From an uncultured Parasphingopyxis sp. (lineage in GTDB: Bacteria; Pseudomonadota; Alphaproteobacteria; Sphingomonadales; Sphingomonadaceae), in the NCBI GenBank assembly GCA_905479515.1, contig CAJQMX010000232.1, forward strand, positions 1 through 28,393: a stretch of DNA of 28,393 nt. Direction: 5' to 3'. This document shows, one piece after another, positions 14,850 to 23,832 of the stretch (positions are counted from its first letter, which is position 1; every line of letters starts with the position of its first letter). Both the position numbers and the translations under genes were made by a program. Below the pieces are notes generated by a model that saw nothing but the letters and a program-made list of their open reading frames with translations, did not search any database and had not been told where the DNA came from.

Positions 14850-16919
14850 CTAGAGCTTTATGGCTTCAGGAAAGAACGACGCGACTTGATCCGCCTCTTC
14901 CTGACTTTTCATGAGGCGAACACACACGAGATTTCTCTTCGTACGCGAACTTGCAACATAAAGAAGCTTTCGTGACGAAATTTCTCGTTTTGACTCTGGG
15001 ACGTCTTTCGCAAAGCAACTCATAAAATCATACTCAGTCGTCCAGCCATACTCGTCGATAACGAGAAGCACATTCTCAATACCCGTTCCTTTCGTTTTGT
15101 GCATTGTGGAATACTCGCCTTCGCTGTCCTCATACTCATAAAACGCCAATATCTCGCTAAGGGCCAAATCCGGCGAAAACAAAGATTCAAGGAAACTCTT
15201 CTGCTTCAGGTCTTTTAATCTGTCATCGTACTCCTGCTCAAGCATTTCAGCGCTGATGTGCTTCATACTCGTGGCAGCCACCTCTTTTAACATTTGGAGT
15301 TTGGTACGGTGGCTGTTCCGGTATAGTCCTTCAAACTCGGCAAAGGCAGGATCATCTGCAAGCTTCGCCAAAAGCTCTTTGCGCCGATCAACAAATGCCT
15401 TGTGGCTGTCCGAAACTTTCATCAAGCCACATTCGGCGGCATACTCTATGGCCTCATAGGCGGCGCGATCCTTCGACCCGAACGAGCGCAGCATCTCATC
15501 CAGCTTTGCCTTATCTGCCACTGATGAAATAGAGAACCCGCGCTTCCGCAATTTCGCGATCAATCGGTTATACGAACGTCTATCACCTGGCAAACTCCTG
15601 TGCAGATCAACCAGTTCAATCAGTTCGCCAAACTGCAACCTGTCAAGCGTCTTACGTATGCGGTCCCGTGGCTCGGAATACCGATCATCGAAGATCTGAT
15701 ATAGGCTTCCGAAACCGACATCGTTCGCAATAGACTTATTCGTAAGTTTCAATTGAACGTAGCCCGGATATTCAGAGGCGGCTTTTTCAACCAGTTCGTT
15801 AAGTGCGCTTCTGAACAATGCTGCATTTGCCTTCCGATCTTCCGCTTTATCTCCCGTATCGACCTCCACAGGAGCCAAACCGTACAGTAACTTCACGCTG
15901 CCCTGGCGACTTTCAAGGGTTTCAAGAGTTCCGTCATCAAGCGACTTCAGTGCTACATCCTGCTTTAGACCGTCTGTCCGAAACTGATTGGAAAAATCAA
16001 TTACTTGGGGGGAGCACCGATAATTGTCCTCCTTCTCGACAAGAATGAGTTCTTTAGCACCGATATGTGACTGAGCGCTTCCAATGCCATCTGAATAGAT
16101 GGCCTGTTCGGAGTCGCCGAACAATCCAATGATGGTTTTCGATTCTTCGGGCAAACAGCGCAGAAGGACGCGAACGACAACTGCACTTGTATCCTGATAC
16201 TCATCAATAAGGATGCAGTCATACTGATCTGATACGATCCTGCCTAGCAACGGGAAGCCTTCGAAAATATGGCAAGCCAACGCGATCAGACCATCATGGC
16301 CATATGAAGGATCATTGAAATTGTCAAAGGCTGTATCATTATAAAAGAACTCGTTCGGCTGTCTCGCCTTCAGCTTTTCGCGGATCACCTTGTTGACCTC
16401 GCCTATCAACTCATTGAGCTGAACATTGTATGTGTCAGGTTCTTTGTCGTAATCCCGTTTTCCGGTGACTTTCGGCGTCTCTTCACTTAATACCGTCCTG
16501 CGGCGGTTTTCGAGCTGGCCATGCGCCTTCTTGAACCGGTCATGCTCACCCTTTTTCCTCACCTTTTCGTCGCCGTCGTAGTGCTCATCTCCAAGGGCAA
16601 CAAAGTCAGGTAGCTCGAAGAGCTTCGGGAAAACCTGTTGGATGTTCTTTTTGAACGGTGAAATGATCTCTCCCAGGAACGAGTGAATCGTTGAAACCTT
16701 GATGTCGCCGGATACACGGTCAGAAATTTCGTCTGCCGCTTTGTTCGTATGAGTGATGCACGCAATACGAAGGCTCGGATTGGCCTTCAGAACCTTTTGC
16801 ACGACCCTCTTCAGGCTCTCGGTCTTTCCGCTTCCCGCACCGCCTTGAAGTACGAAATTCTCGCCGCCGGAAACAAGCTCTGCGATCCGATCTACCGGAT
16901 TCAATTTTTGTGAATCCAT
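14850..16919 (-). CDS. gajB: UvrD/PcrA-like helicase of a Gabija-like system (GajB-like)
   Basis: Superfamily 1 helicase of 689 residues. Walker A is GGAGSGKT (26-33), motif Ia includes ACITHTNKAADEI (53-65), Walker B is ILIDEYQD (about 236-243), motif III is GDSEQAIY (268-275) and motif IV is NYR (299-301). Motif V is STMHKTKG (604-611) and motif VI is LLYVASSRT (652-660), where UvrD has LLYVALTRA. In Gabija the helicase works with GajA, which cuts DNA. This protein is longer than the usual GajB of about 500 residues because of inserts between motifs Ia and II (roughly 85-200) and between IV and V. Its ATG lies inside the 3' end of the nuclease gene (19-base overlap), so translation is coupled. 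A general repair helicase is the alternative, made unlikely by the pairing. Confidence 0.82.
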   Translation of the reverse strand: MDSQKLNPVDRIAELVSGGENFVLQGGAGSGKTESLKRVVQKVLKANPSLRIACITHTNKAADEISDRVSGDIKVSTIHSFLGEIISPFKKNIQQVFPKLFELPDFVALGDEHYDGDEKVRKKGEHDRFKKAHGQLENRRRTVLSEETPKVTGKRDYDKEPDTYNVQLNELIGEVNKVIREKLKARQPNEFFYNDTAFDNFNDPSYGHDGLIALACHIFEGFPLLGRIVSDQYDCILIDEYQDTSAVVVRVLLRCLPEESKTIIGLFGDSEQAIYSDGIGSAQSHIGAKELILVEKEDNYRCSPQVIDFSNQFRTDGLKQDVALKSLDDGTLETLESRQGSVKLLYGLAPVEVDTGDKAEDRKANAALFRSALNELVEKAASEYPGYVQLKLTNKSIANDVGFGSLYQIFDDRYSEPRDRIRKTLDRLQFGELIELVDLHRSLPGDRRSYNRLIAKLRKRGFSISSVADKAKLDEMLRSFGSKDRAAYEAIEYAAECGLMKVSDSHKAFVDRRKELLAKLADDPAFAEFEGLYRNSHRTKLQMLKEVAATSMKHISAEMLEQEYDDRLKDLKQKSFLESLFSPDLALSEILAFYEYEDSEGEYSTMHKTKGTGIENVLLVIDEYGWTTEYDFMSCFAKDVPESKREISSRKLLYVASSRTKRNLVCVRLMKSQEEADQVASFFPEAIKL

Positions 16920-18937
16920 TTCAGACCATCCATGATATATTTGGGCGCACGCCAGCTTTCGCGCTCCACAAGCGCCAGATACAAAACCGACCCAGCAAAA
17001 TCGGATTTCTTTCCGAGTATCTGACTTGTGAGAGAATAAAAGTCATTGCCACTAAATTCATCCAACGTGCCCTTGTTTTTTAAACCCGTCAACATATCCT
17101 TGCGGGCCTTGACTTTTTCTAGGTTGATCGAAACGAAGGCGTCTTCAAAACTTCTTGCATGGTAACCATCCTCCGCAAGCTGGTAGGCAATCTTAATCTG
17201 CCCTTCGTCCGAAGAAGCAGTTCCATCTATCAGGCGCTTATACCAGTTCGAGAACTCGCTCACTTCCTTTGGGTCAGGGGCTAAAAGAAAGTACTTCAGG
17301 GTTTCATTTGAGGTGTTGCTCGACTCTGCAACAGGACAGGCAGGATAGCTGGTTTTTCCTGTCCCCTCACTGACAACAGCTTTGGTTGTGTCGATATCGG
17401 TGATGACCAATGTGCGAACGCCAATGAACTCAAGGAACGGAGCAAACGCACGCGCATTAGCTCCGACTTCAAGAACGGATATGTTTTGCGAAGACAGCCC
17501 GCCCGCCGCCGTCTCATCGACGTTCTCCCTGTCATGCATCTCGATGAATAAAGGAAGCAGGATGCGTTCCGTGGTTCCCTCGATGAAAATCGCTTTGCTT
17601 GCGAAGAACAGTTCCGCAGAGTTTATTGTGAGGTATTGCTTGAGAAACTGAAAGAGCGCTACTCCGTCCGCCCCAAGCTCTTCGTACTTGGCGCTCAGAT
17701 CAGTGTGAAAATTCTTGATCGTGACAGGTTCCGCCGGGGACAGCCGGGAAAGATACCTGATGTCCTCAAAGTTCGATTTCGAAACGATGTGGGAGGAATG
17801 GGTCGTCAACAAAGCCTGCAAATTTGGAATTTTCGAGATTAATCCATGGATTTTATCAGCGAAAACGTACTGCATCTGCGGATGAGTGTGTGCTTCGGGC
17901 TCTTCGATAAGCAGGAGGTTCAGCGGGGCGTTTCGTCTGGCAAAGTCGTCTCGGCACAACTCAATCTGCAGCAGTAGATAAAGGATGTTCAGATATCCGA
18001 GACCACTGTAGTGCTCAGGAAGAAAGTTGTCGGTTTCGCCGTATATGACTTGCGACGAGGTTTCGATGAGTGACTGCGATTGAATGTTGGAGACGACCTT
18101 CAAGTCACCCAGTTCCAGAAAGTCGTGGGAGCTCTTTAAAAAGTCCCCGAAAACCTGCGCATATTGCTCTCCGAGCTGGTCATCAATGCCAGCAAGCATC
18201 GACCTGAGCTTTTCAAGGCTTTCACCATCTGACCCCGCCGTCTCGTCATCGTCATCAACGTCAACCTCGATGTCGCGCTTTCGAAAAAACTTGGTAGATA
18301 TTGCCGACAGAGGTTTTGCACCCCGTCCGGCATCTTCCGAGCTCGCAACATTTCTGCGGGCATGAATAACCTGAAAATTCAAAAGCGCCCGCACTTCGGA
18401 TCGCTCTTTCTCTTCCAGTTGATCGCGATGTGCCATGTAGTACGGCGTTTCCTCGGTGTGACCAAAATCATCAAACGCATAAACTTTAATATTCAGAAAC
18501 TTTCCACTGAGGTTGTTTTCAATGAATTTCTTTCGCTCTTTCGGATCGTCCGGTAGCGCGCGAAGCAGCTTACTTTTGTCAATGCAACATTCGAAAAGGA
18601 TGTTGGTATGCCGGCGCGTCGGATCGAGGTCCAGCATGAACTCGGAGAGTATCGCAAGGTTATCAGTCTCGTCGTAAGCTATGCGCAGCACCAGCCTGAT
18701 CGCAAGTTCATCGACATTCGTCTCATCGTCAATACTGAGTATTCTCTGCCTTATCGAGATCGGAAAGTCAGTGTAGGTAAAATTGTCGGGTCTCTCCAGA
18801 AACCTCTCCAACAATACAGCAAAGGATGTTTTTCCGGTATTGTTTTTGCCGACAAGAAGTGTTGTTTTTTCCCGCATGTCGAGGCAGCAGTTTTGCAGAA
18901 GCCGGAAGTTCTGAATTTTAATTTGTTCAATATGCAT
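16901..18937 (-). CDS. gajA: OLD-family ATPase/TOPRIM nuclease (GajA-like)
   Basis: Nuclease of 678 residues from the overcoming-lysogenisation-defect family. Residues 1-16 (MHIEQIKIQNFRLLQN) are the usual start of such ATPases. Walker A is GKNNTGKTS (30-38), the signature region is YSGLGYLN (310-317), Walker B is LLLIEEPEAH (341-350) and the H-loop is TTHSSHI (378-384). A C-terminal TOPRIM domain follows, with FIEGTTE (E453) and VITDID (D514, D516), the metal-binding acids of the nuclease. A very acidic insert (DVDVDDDDE-like, 224-233) lies in the middle. Combined with the UvrD-like gene immediately downstream, this matches Gabija, where GajA nicks DNA and is held off by nucleotides. It is longer than typical GajA (about 580 residues). 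It is the first gene of the operon. Confidence 0.85.
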   Translation of the reverse strand: MHIEQIKIQNFRLLQNCCLDMREKTTLLVGKNNTGKTSFAVLLERFLERPDNFTYTDFPISIRQRILSIDDETNVDELAIRLVLRIAYDETDNLAILSEFMLDLDPTRRHTNILFECCIDKSKLLRALPDDPKERKKFIENNLSGKFLNIKVYAFDDFGHTEETPYYMAHRDQLEEKERSEVRALLNFQVIHARRNVASSEDAGRGAKPLSAISTKFFRKRDIEVDVDDDDETAGSDGESLEKLRSMLAGIDDQLGEQYAQVFGDFLKSSHDFLELGDLKVVSNIQSQSLIETSSQVIYGETDNFLPEHYSGLGYLNILYLLLQIELCRDDFARRNAPLNLLLIEEPEAHTHPQMQYVFADKIHGLISKIPNLQALLTTHSSHIVSKSNFEDIRYLSRLSPAEPVTIKNFHTDLSAKYEELGADGVALFQFLKQYLTINSAELFFASKAIFIEGTTERILLPLFIEMHDRENVDETAAGGLSSQNISVLEVGANARAFAPFLEFIGVRTLVITDIDTTKAVVSEGTGKTSYPACPVAESSNTSNETLKYFLLAPDPKEVSEFSNWYKRLIDGTASSDEGQIKIAYQLAEDGYHARSFEDAFVSINLEKVKARKDMLTGLKNKGTLDEFSGNDFYSLTSQILGKKSDFAGSVLYLALVERESWRAPKYIMDGLKWIHKN

Positions 18938-18978
18938 TTCAAGAATACGCCCGATTTTGCGGTCTCATGTGCGGCCCC

Positions 18979-19008
18979 ATTCTGGAACAGCCTTCCTTTT
19001 TTCGTCAA
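18979..19008 (-). promoter_or_regulatory. Candidate promoter of the Gabija-like operon
   Basis: On the minus strand TTGACG (19003-19008) and CAGAAT (18979-18984) are spaced 18 bases apart and lie about 45 bases before the nuclease start at 18937. The match is moderate and was made by eye. Confidence 0.3.
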
Positions 19009-19039
19009 ACTATCATGCCGTATGCCAGCAAGCAAAAAA

Positions 19040-19540
19040 TAGTTGGTACGCGCATTGTGGGGTGCTCGCGGCGCCCAATCAGCGGAGGGCTGGTCGGGGG
19101 TCAAGGGGGTGTCGGGGGAAGCAGGAACGCTCCCCTGATCGGAGGGCAATCGAGCGGTCGATTGTGCATGGTTCAGTGTCGGTGGAGAGGTCACTTCTCC
19201 AAGTCTGACGCGCTAGGTTCAGGGGCGGCGATAGGCCCCTTGGAGTGATCCATCTTCGGCAAGATGGCGGCATCCAAGCCGCGCAGGGTTGGTCTCCATG
19301 AAGTGGTCTGGGGTCTTGGGGGCAGGAACGCCCGCCAAGCCGATGGGGGCAGGGAGAGCGAAGTCTCCCGCGAGTGGGTTTCAAGGGCGCGCGATAGCCC
19401 CATTGATCCATGGTTCGGTGCAGGTGGAGAGGGACGTCTCCAAGCCATGCGAGTGTTTGACCGGCGATACGGTCTGCTGGCTCTGAAACGGGTTCAACAC
19501 CCTGTAAGAGCCATGGCCGGAGGGATGCAACGGGAGCGCG
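19040..19540. repeat. Non-coding block of diverged repeats and small hairpins
   Basis: Between the Gabija-like operon and the lipoprotein gene there is a GC-rich stretch without a credible gene. Related segments recur: CATGGTTC-GTG followed by a GGAGAG...CTCC hairpin and TCCAAG at 19167-19203 and at 19409-19445; a shortened version at 19251-19280; GCAGGAACGC at 19121-19130 and again at 19322-19331; and GATAGCCCC-type segments near 19230 and 19393. GGGAGC and GCTCCC pair near 19532-19552. The order and spacing of the segments vary, which suggests duplication and decay of a structured unit. The strand of any transcript is unknown. Confidence 0.5.
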
Positions 19541-19556
19541 CAGCGGGCTCCCTTGC

Positions 19557-19587
19557 CAAGATGCGGTGTAGTACACCGCACATCTTG
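19557..19587. repeat. Long near-perfect palindrome
   Basis: CAAGATGCGGTGTA (19557-19570) pairs completely with TACACCG plus CATCTTG (19572-19578 and 19581-19587), with a 2-base bulge in the right arm and a single central G. An element with 14-base arms and almost no loop is more like a protein-binding or cruciform site than a normal RNA hairpin. Confidence 0.55.
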
Positions 19588-19601
19588 CGGACCACATAAA
19601 C

Positions 19602-19618
19602 CTGCTTTTAGCAGTTTT
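19602..19618 (+). terminator. Weak rho-independent terminator
   Basis: CTGCT (19602-19606) and AGCAG (19610-19614) form a short stem around TTT, followed by four T residues. It could end a plus-strand transcript from the repeat block before it. The stem is short, so the call is tentative. From here to 19802 the sequence is AT-rich, contains no gene that I can see, and presumably holds the promoter of the lipoprotein gene. Confidence 0.35.
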
Positions 19619-19802
19619 CCAATTTAGTAGAGCTGTGCTCCAACACATTTCGCATGTGCAAAAAGCCCTTTCTTTTCTGCCTATCAATTCGGTCATATAA
19701 TTTTCTGCGGATAAAAAGGGAGAATTCAAAACCAACCCTGTTCATAGCGAAAGTATGATTTTACCTTTATACAACCTTAACGATATAGAGAGTTTTTAGG
19801 TT

Positions 19803-20540
19803 GTGCTAGTTTCGAAATCTTTTGAAAAAAGAAAAAGTATTATATTTTTATTCTTTGGGTTGGCGATACTTGCTGCGTGTATTCCATCCGGTGATGACGA
19901 GACGAAGGGCAAATATGAGTTTGTCGTGAACCGATACGAGATCGGGGAGCACGTTCTGCACATTCCATATGCCTATACGCGGTTCCATCTGACATCTGTT
20001 GGCGGCGAAAGTGGCTTGATACAGGCTTATTACCCCGGTAGTTCTCCCGTTATTCAAGGTACGGAGAATCTACGTGAAAGCGGGAAATACGTTAATAGAG
20101 TCCACATACTTTTTACTGATTTGAAGAGGTATCAAGGATTTGACCCTAAAAAATCTCTTCAGGGCGCGGTCGACCATTTCGCGGCTACCGAGTTGGCCGG
20201 TCAGGAGTTCGGCCTAACCAAACTCACACAAGCAAAAGGCGTTCCCAACCCTGACTACAAGGACGAGCTCTGGATCGCTTCTGAGCCCAGCACTGAAATA
20301 GTTTATATCTCATGCAGCAAGGAGGCTCGCGCTCCTGCTCCGCAATGCAAACACAAGTTTTACGACGATAAATTTCTTTATAGCGTCACATACGACAAGC
20401 GCCAGCTCAAAAACTGGGCGACCATTCGAGACAACGTGATTGAGTTGATGCACAGCTTCCGCTCGGCAGAGGCAGCGGAAGAGTTTGTGCGCGAAAAATT
20501 TTACGAAACCTACTTTGAGCAAATGGGGGAGAAGCCATGA
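19803..20540 (+). CDS. Lipoprotein coupled to the RTX gene
   Basis: Exported lipoprotein of 245 residues, function not recognised. A GTG start gives a basic N-terminus (SFEKRK), a hydrophobic stretch (SIIFLFFGLAILAA) and a lipobox LAAC with C26 as the lipidated residue; the mature part begins CIPSGDDETKG. The rest looks like a beta-rich periplasmic domain (KYEFVVNRYEIGEHVLHIPYAY), with a two-Cys segment (YISCSKEARAPAPQCKHKFY) that could form a disulfide. No strong ribosome binding site is visible at the GTG. The stop overlaps the RTX gene by four bases (ATGA), so the two products are made together. The lipoprotein may be an immunity, chaperone or surface-attachment partner of the RTX protein. 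This is inference. Confidence 0.75.
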   Translation: MLVSKSFEKRKSIIFLFFGLAILAACIPSGDDETKGKYEFVVNRYEIGEHVLHIPYAYTRFHLTSVGGESGLIQAYYPGSSPVIQGTENLRESGKYVNRVHILFTDLKRYQGFDPKKSLQGAVDHFAATELAGQEFGLTKLTQAKGVPNPDYKDELWIASEPSTEIVYISCSKEARAPAPQCKHKFYDDKFLYSVTYDKRQLKNWATIRDNVIELMHSFRSAEAAEEFVREKFYETYFEQMGEKP

Positions 20541-23500
20541 CCACACTTGATATATCTACAATGAGTACAATCGCCAGCGCATCCTTTACGGATTATCAGA
20601 ACGCACGGCGCGCTCCGAGCGTGACCGATCCCGTCGTGGCCTATTGGCAGGAGCTCGCACAAGAGGCCAACGCCATCAACGATACGAGCACTAAAAATTA
20701 CGCCACCACAATGGCGAACATGGCCGCCAACGCCGGGGTGAAGGGGCGCATCAACAACGAATTCCTGAAGCTTCACGGAACGGGACAACCATCCAGCCTG
20801 GAGGTTGGTAGCCAGACGTGGGAGCAAGTTATGTACGACCGCATGATTAGCGATTTTTCAGCGCGAGACTTGGATTTAGTTGACAGCGGAGATGGGCTTA
20901 TAACGGTTCAACAAACCGTTGATGTTGTAAGGACTGTATATGAAGACAATCTTCTCGATCCTAAGATCGATCCTGCATTGATCCCAATTGCAAATGCCTT
21001 ACAAGGTGACCCAGCACATGCGCAGGAGCTTTTTGATTCTTATTATGATCCAAGCGGCGGCATTCTGAGCGTCTTGGGTACAGGTGCGGAACTGGGTTTC
21101 GGCGCTGATATTTTCAACCTCGATTCCGAGCGCTCGACAACTGAAGTTCTGCGCGACAATGCCGATCAGTTCAAATGGATGGGCGACACGCTGCAAGCCA
21201 TCAAGAACTTCCTGGATTCTACGAACTACGTCGCGCCGCCGGGCCTGGAAGATGAATACCAAGAAGCGGAGAGCATGTTTAACGACTTTAAGAGCAAGTT
21301 CTTCGATGGTCCTCAAACAGTGTTCGACAATCTTGCAGACTTCATAGATGCCCTCGATCAACTATCCGACGACATTCAATGGGCGATCGACAACCCCGGC
21401 CAATTGTTGCCGGGAGAACCCGTAAGCCCGTGGGCTGACGGGTTAATTGACCCTCAAAGCTCAACATCTATTGAGCTCCCTCCTTGGATGCAGGATGTGA
21501 TTGGTGGGTTTGATGACGCGACAAATACTTCTAGTCCACTTGTTCTCGATCTCGATGGTGATGGTATAGAGCTTGCGGCATTAAATGGTACTGGTTCAAT
21601 TTACTGGGATATCGATGTAGACGGCATGGCTGAAGCATCGGGCTGGATCACGGGTGGCGATGGGTTGCTGGCGATTGACCTGGATGCGGATGGGGTTATC
21701 AATGATCACGCTGAGCTGTTTGGCAACAAAACCGGAAGCGCGAACGGATTTGTAGCTCTTGCTGCTTACGATACGAACAGTGATGATGCGATTACCAGCG
21801 CAGATACGCAGTTTGATGACCTGCTGGTGTGGGTGGATGCAAACGCGGATGGGCATAGCCAAGCCGATGAACTCCACACACTTGATGATTTGAGCATTAC
21901 CTCAATTGATCTGGACTATAGTAATGTTAATTACACGATCAGCGGTAACGAGATTTTACAGGAAAGCACCTTCACCATCAACGGCCAAACGCGAGATATT
22001 GTCGATGCGTGGTTTGCTTATGATAATGTGAATACGGAATATGCTGAGGATTATACGCTTGATATCCGTACTTTGTTTTTGCCAAATTTACGCGGCTTCG
22101 GCAATCTCCCTGACCTTCATATCGCGATGAGTTTAGATGAAACTTTGCTGGATATGGTGCAGGAAGTTGCAGTCGCAGATAAAGAAACACTTCTAAACAC
22201 AACATTTGATTTGCAAGGCAATATAGAAAATATTCTTTTTCGCTGGGCTGGAGTTGATGGTATCGCGCCCAATAGCCGCGGCAATAGCATTAGTGACGCA
22301 CGGAAACTTGAATTCCTTGAAGAACTGCTTGTCGAGGATTTTATCGGACTTGAAGATATCGCTGATCCTGGTTCTGGGCAGTCTCAGCTTTTGGAATCTG
22401 CTTTTGCCACAGTTCTTAATCACACTACCGTTGCATTTTTCTTGCAGAGTGATGGCAAATCATTGTTGCCCGCCGAAGCATCATACAACAGCCTTGCAGG
22501 TGCGGTTGAGGGCGTAGATATTCAGGGAATTGTTTACTTTCTGAGAGATTATAACGCAAACGTTACTGGCACGGATGAAGGCGATTATTATTTTTATAAT
22601 TCCGGTAATGCAAATGACACAATTTATGACGCTGATGGGGATGACACGCTCGTATTTGGAGACGGCATTGATACGGACGATATTCGACTGTGGAACGCGA
22701 ATAATGGCGATTTGTATATTTATCACGGAGTGAATTATGTTCGTGTGAATGATCATTTTGACGGAACCGGTGAAGAAATAGAAACCGCTCTGTTCCTTGA
22801 TGGCTCTGAGATTGATCTTGTTAACAACTTGACAATTACCGGCTCTTCAAACAGTGAATATGTTTATGGTTTGGGGGACGACAATACGCTCATCGGCCTT
22901 ACTGGAAACGATACACTTTATGGCGGTGCGGGGAGCGATACATATCTCTACAATATCGGAGATGGCAATGATAAAATTTATGACGATGCCGGGATGGTTG
23001 ATGTCATTGAATTTGGTGCAGGTATTGATGTAGGTGACGTGCGACTGTGGAACGCAAACAACGGTGATTTGTATCTGTATCTTGGGTCCAATTACATCAA
23101 GGTGAATGACCATTTTGATGGGACAGGTGAAGAAATAGAAACGGCTCTGTTTGCCGATAGCACAACGCTTGATCTTGTTAACAATCTGACTTTTACCGGA
23201 ACATCATATAACGAATACGTCTATGGTACCGGGAATGCTGATACGCTCAACGGATTGGCTGGGAATGACCGACTATATGGTTATGGTGACGGTGATACCC
23301 TCTATGGCGATGCCGGAAATGACTATTTATACGGTGGTTTTGGTGATGATACGCTTTATGGAGGAGACGGCGGCGATTACCTCTATGGAGAAGGTGGAGC
23401 GGATAATTTCGTTTTTGAAAGTGCATCAGCATTCAATAACAGCGATATTATTCAAGACTTTAATGCTGGTGACGGCGACGCTCTCGATATATCAGATTTG

Positions 23501-23695
23501 CTGATAGAGTATGATCCTTTGACAGATGCTATTACTGACTTTGTGCACATTACATCGAACGGTACGAATTCGTTCCTCAGAGTAGATGCGGATGGCGGCG
23601 CTAACAATTTTATCCAAATTGCTCAACTCAGTAACGTGACGGGTTTAAGCGACGAAGAAGCATTAGAAACGAGTGGGAATTTGATTACCGCATAA
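20537..23695 (+). CDS. RTX-type calcium-binding protein, 1052 residues
   Basis: Acidic secreted-type protein with no N-terminal signal peptide. Residues 1-330 are helical and unrecognised. From about 335 there are EF-hand-like calcium motifs: LDLDGDGIEL, DIDVDGMAE, LAIDLDADGVINDHAELFG, DTNSDDAITSAD and WVDANADGHSQADEL. Residues about 683-920 hold two copies of a repeat of about 119 residues (both with LWNANNGDLY, VNDHFDGTGEEIETALF and DLVNNLTTG-like segments). Residues about 904-958 are RTX nonapeptides (GNDRLYGYGDGDTLYGD and similar). It ends with a DIIQDFNAGDGDALDI segment and an uncleaved C-terminus, typical of type I secretion substrates. No type I exporter (ABC protein, adaptor) is in the window. 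It could be a toxin, adhesin or surface protein; no catalytic motif is evident. Confidence 0.88.
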   Translation: MTTLDISTMSTIASASFTDYQNARRAPSVTDPVVAYWQELAQEANAINDTSTKNYATTMANMAANAGVKGRINNEFLKLHGTGQPSSLEVGSQTWEQVMYDRMISDFSARDLDLVDSGDGLITVQQTVDVVRTVYEDNLLDPKIDPALIPIANALQGDPAHAQELFDSYYDPSGGILSVLGTGAELGFGADIFNLDSERSTTEVLRDNADQFKWMGDTLQAIKNFLDSTNYVAPPGLEDEYQEAESMFNDFKSKFFDGPQTVFDNLADFIDALDQLSDDIQWAIDNPGQLLPGEPVSPWADGLIDPQSSTSIELPPWMQDVIGGFDDATNTSSPLVLDLDGDGIELAALNGTGSIYWDIDVDGMAEASGWITGGDGLLAIDLDADGVINDHAELFGNKTGSANGFVALAAYDTNSDDAITSADTQFDDLLVWVDANADGHSQADELHTLDDLSITSIDLDYSNVNYTISGNEILQESTFTINGQTRDIVDAWFAYDNVNTEYAEDYTLDIRTLFLPNLRGFGNLPDLHIAMSLDETLLDMVQEVAVADKETLLNTTFDLQGNIENILFRWAGVDGIAPNSRGNSISDARKLEFLEELLVEDFIGLEDIADPGSGQSQLLESAFATVLNHTTVAFFLQSDGKSLLPAEASYNSLAGAVEGVDIQGIVYFLRDYNANVTGTDEGDYYFYNSGNANDTIYDADGDDTLVFGDGIDTDDIRLWNANNGDLYIYHGVNYVRVNDHFDGTGEEIETALFLDGSEIDLVNNLTITGSSNSEYVYGLGDDNTLIGLTGNDTLYGGAGSDTYLYNIGDGNDKIYDDAGMVDVIEFGAGIDVGDVRLWNANNGDLYLYLGSNYIKVNDHFDGTGEEIETALFADSTTLDLVNNLTFTGTSYNEYVYGTGNADTLNGLAGNDRLYGYGDGDTLYGDAGNDYLYGGFGDDTLYGGDGGDYLYGEGGADNFVFESASAFNNSDIIQDFNAGDGDALDISDLLIEYDPLTDAITDFVHITSNGTNSFLRVDADGGANNFIQIAQLSNVTGLSDEEALETSGNLITA
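22583..23290 (+). repeat. Two in-frame copies of a repeat of about 357 bases in the RTX gene
   Basis: Copy 1 begins near 22583 and copy 2 near 22937. Matching points such as CGACTGTGGAACGC (22685 and 23042) are 357 bases apart, which is 119 codons. Long stretches are nearly identical at the DNA level (the VNDHFDGTGEEIETAL region), so the duplication is fairly recent or is kept alike by recombination. Confidence 0.85.
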
Positions 23696-23832
23696 CTTAA
23701 ACAGCGCTCAAAGCGTAAAATAGGCTTGTGCATCACATATGTTCGCTTGTTTAACATACATCAAAAATTAATCTCGGATGAAATTTGCTTTTGCACAAAT
23801 GTAATAGTTCCGGCAATCCTAAGTATGTGTAT

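Noticed and set aside
18751..19194. Minus-strand open frame of 147 codons overlapping the nuclease start
   Set aside because: It overlaps the start of the nuclease gene out of frame and has low-complexity Pro/Ser/Arg composition.
19079..19735. Minus-strand open frame of 218 codons in the gap before the lipoprotein gene
   Set aside because: The translation is rich in Arg, Pro, Ser, Trp and Cys, without domain-like segments. It spans the hairpins and repeats, whose spacing varies out of frame. It looks like an open frame by GC bias rather than a gene.
22583..23412. Regular short repeats that could suggest a CRISPR array
   Set aside because: They are in-frame coding repeats of the RTX protein with no unique spacers of fixed length.
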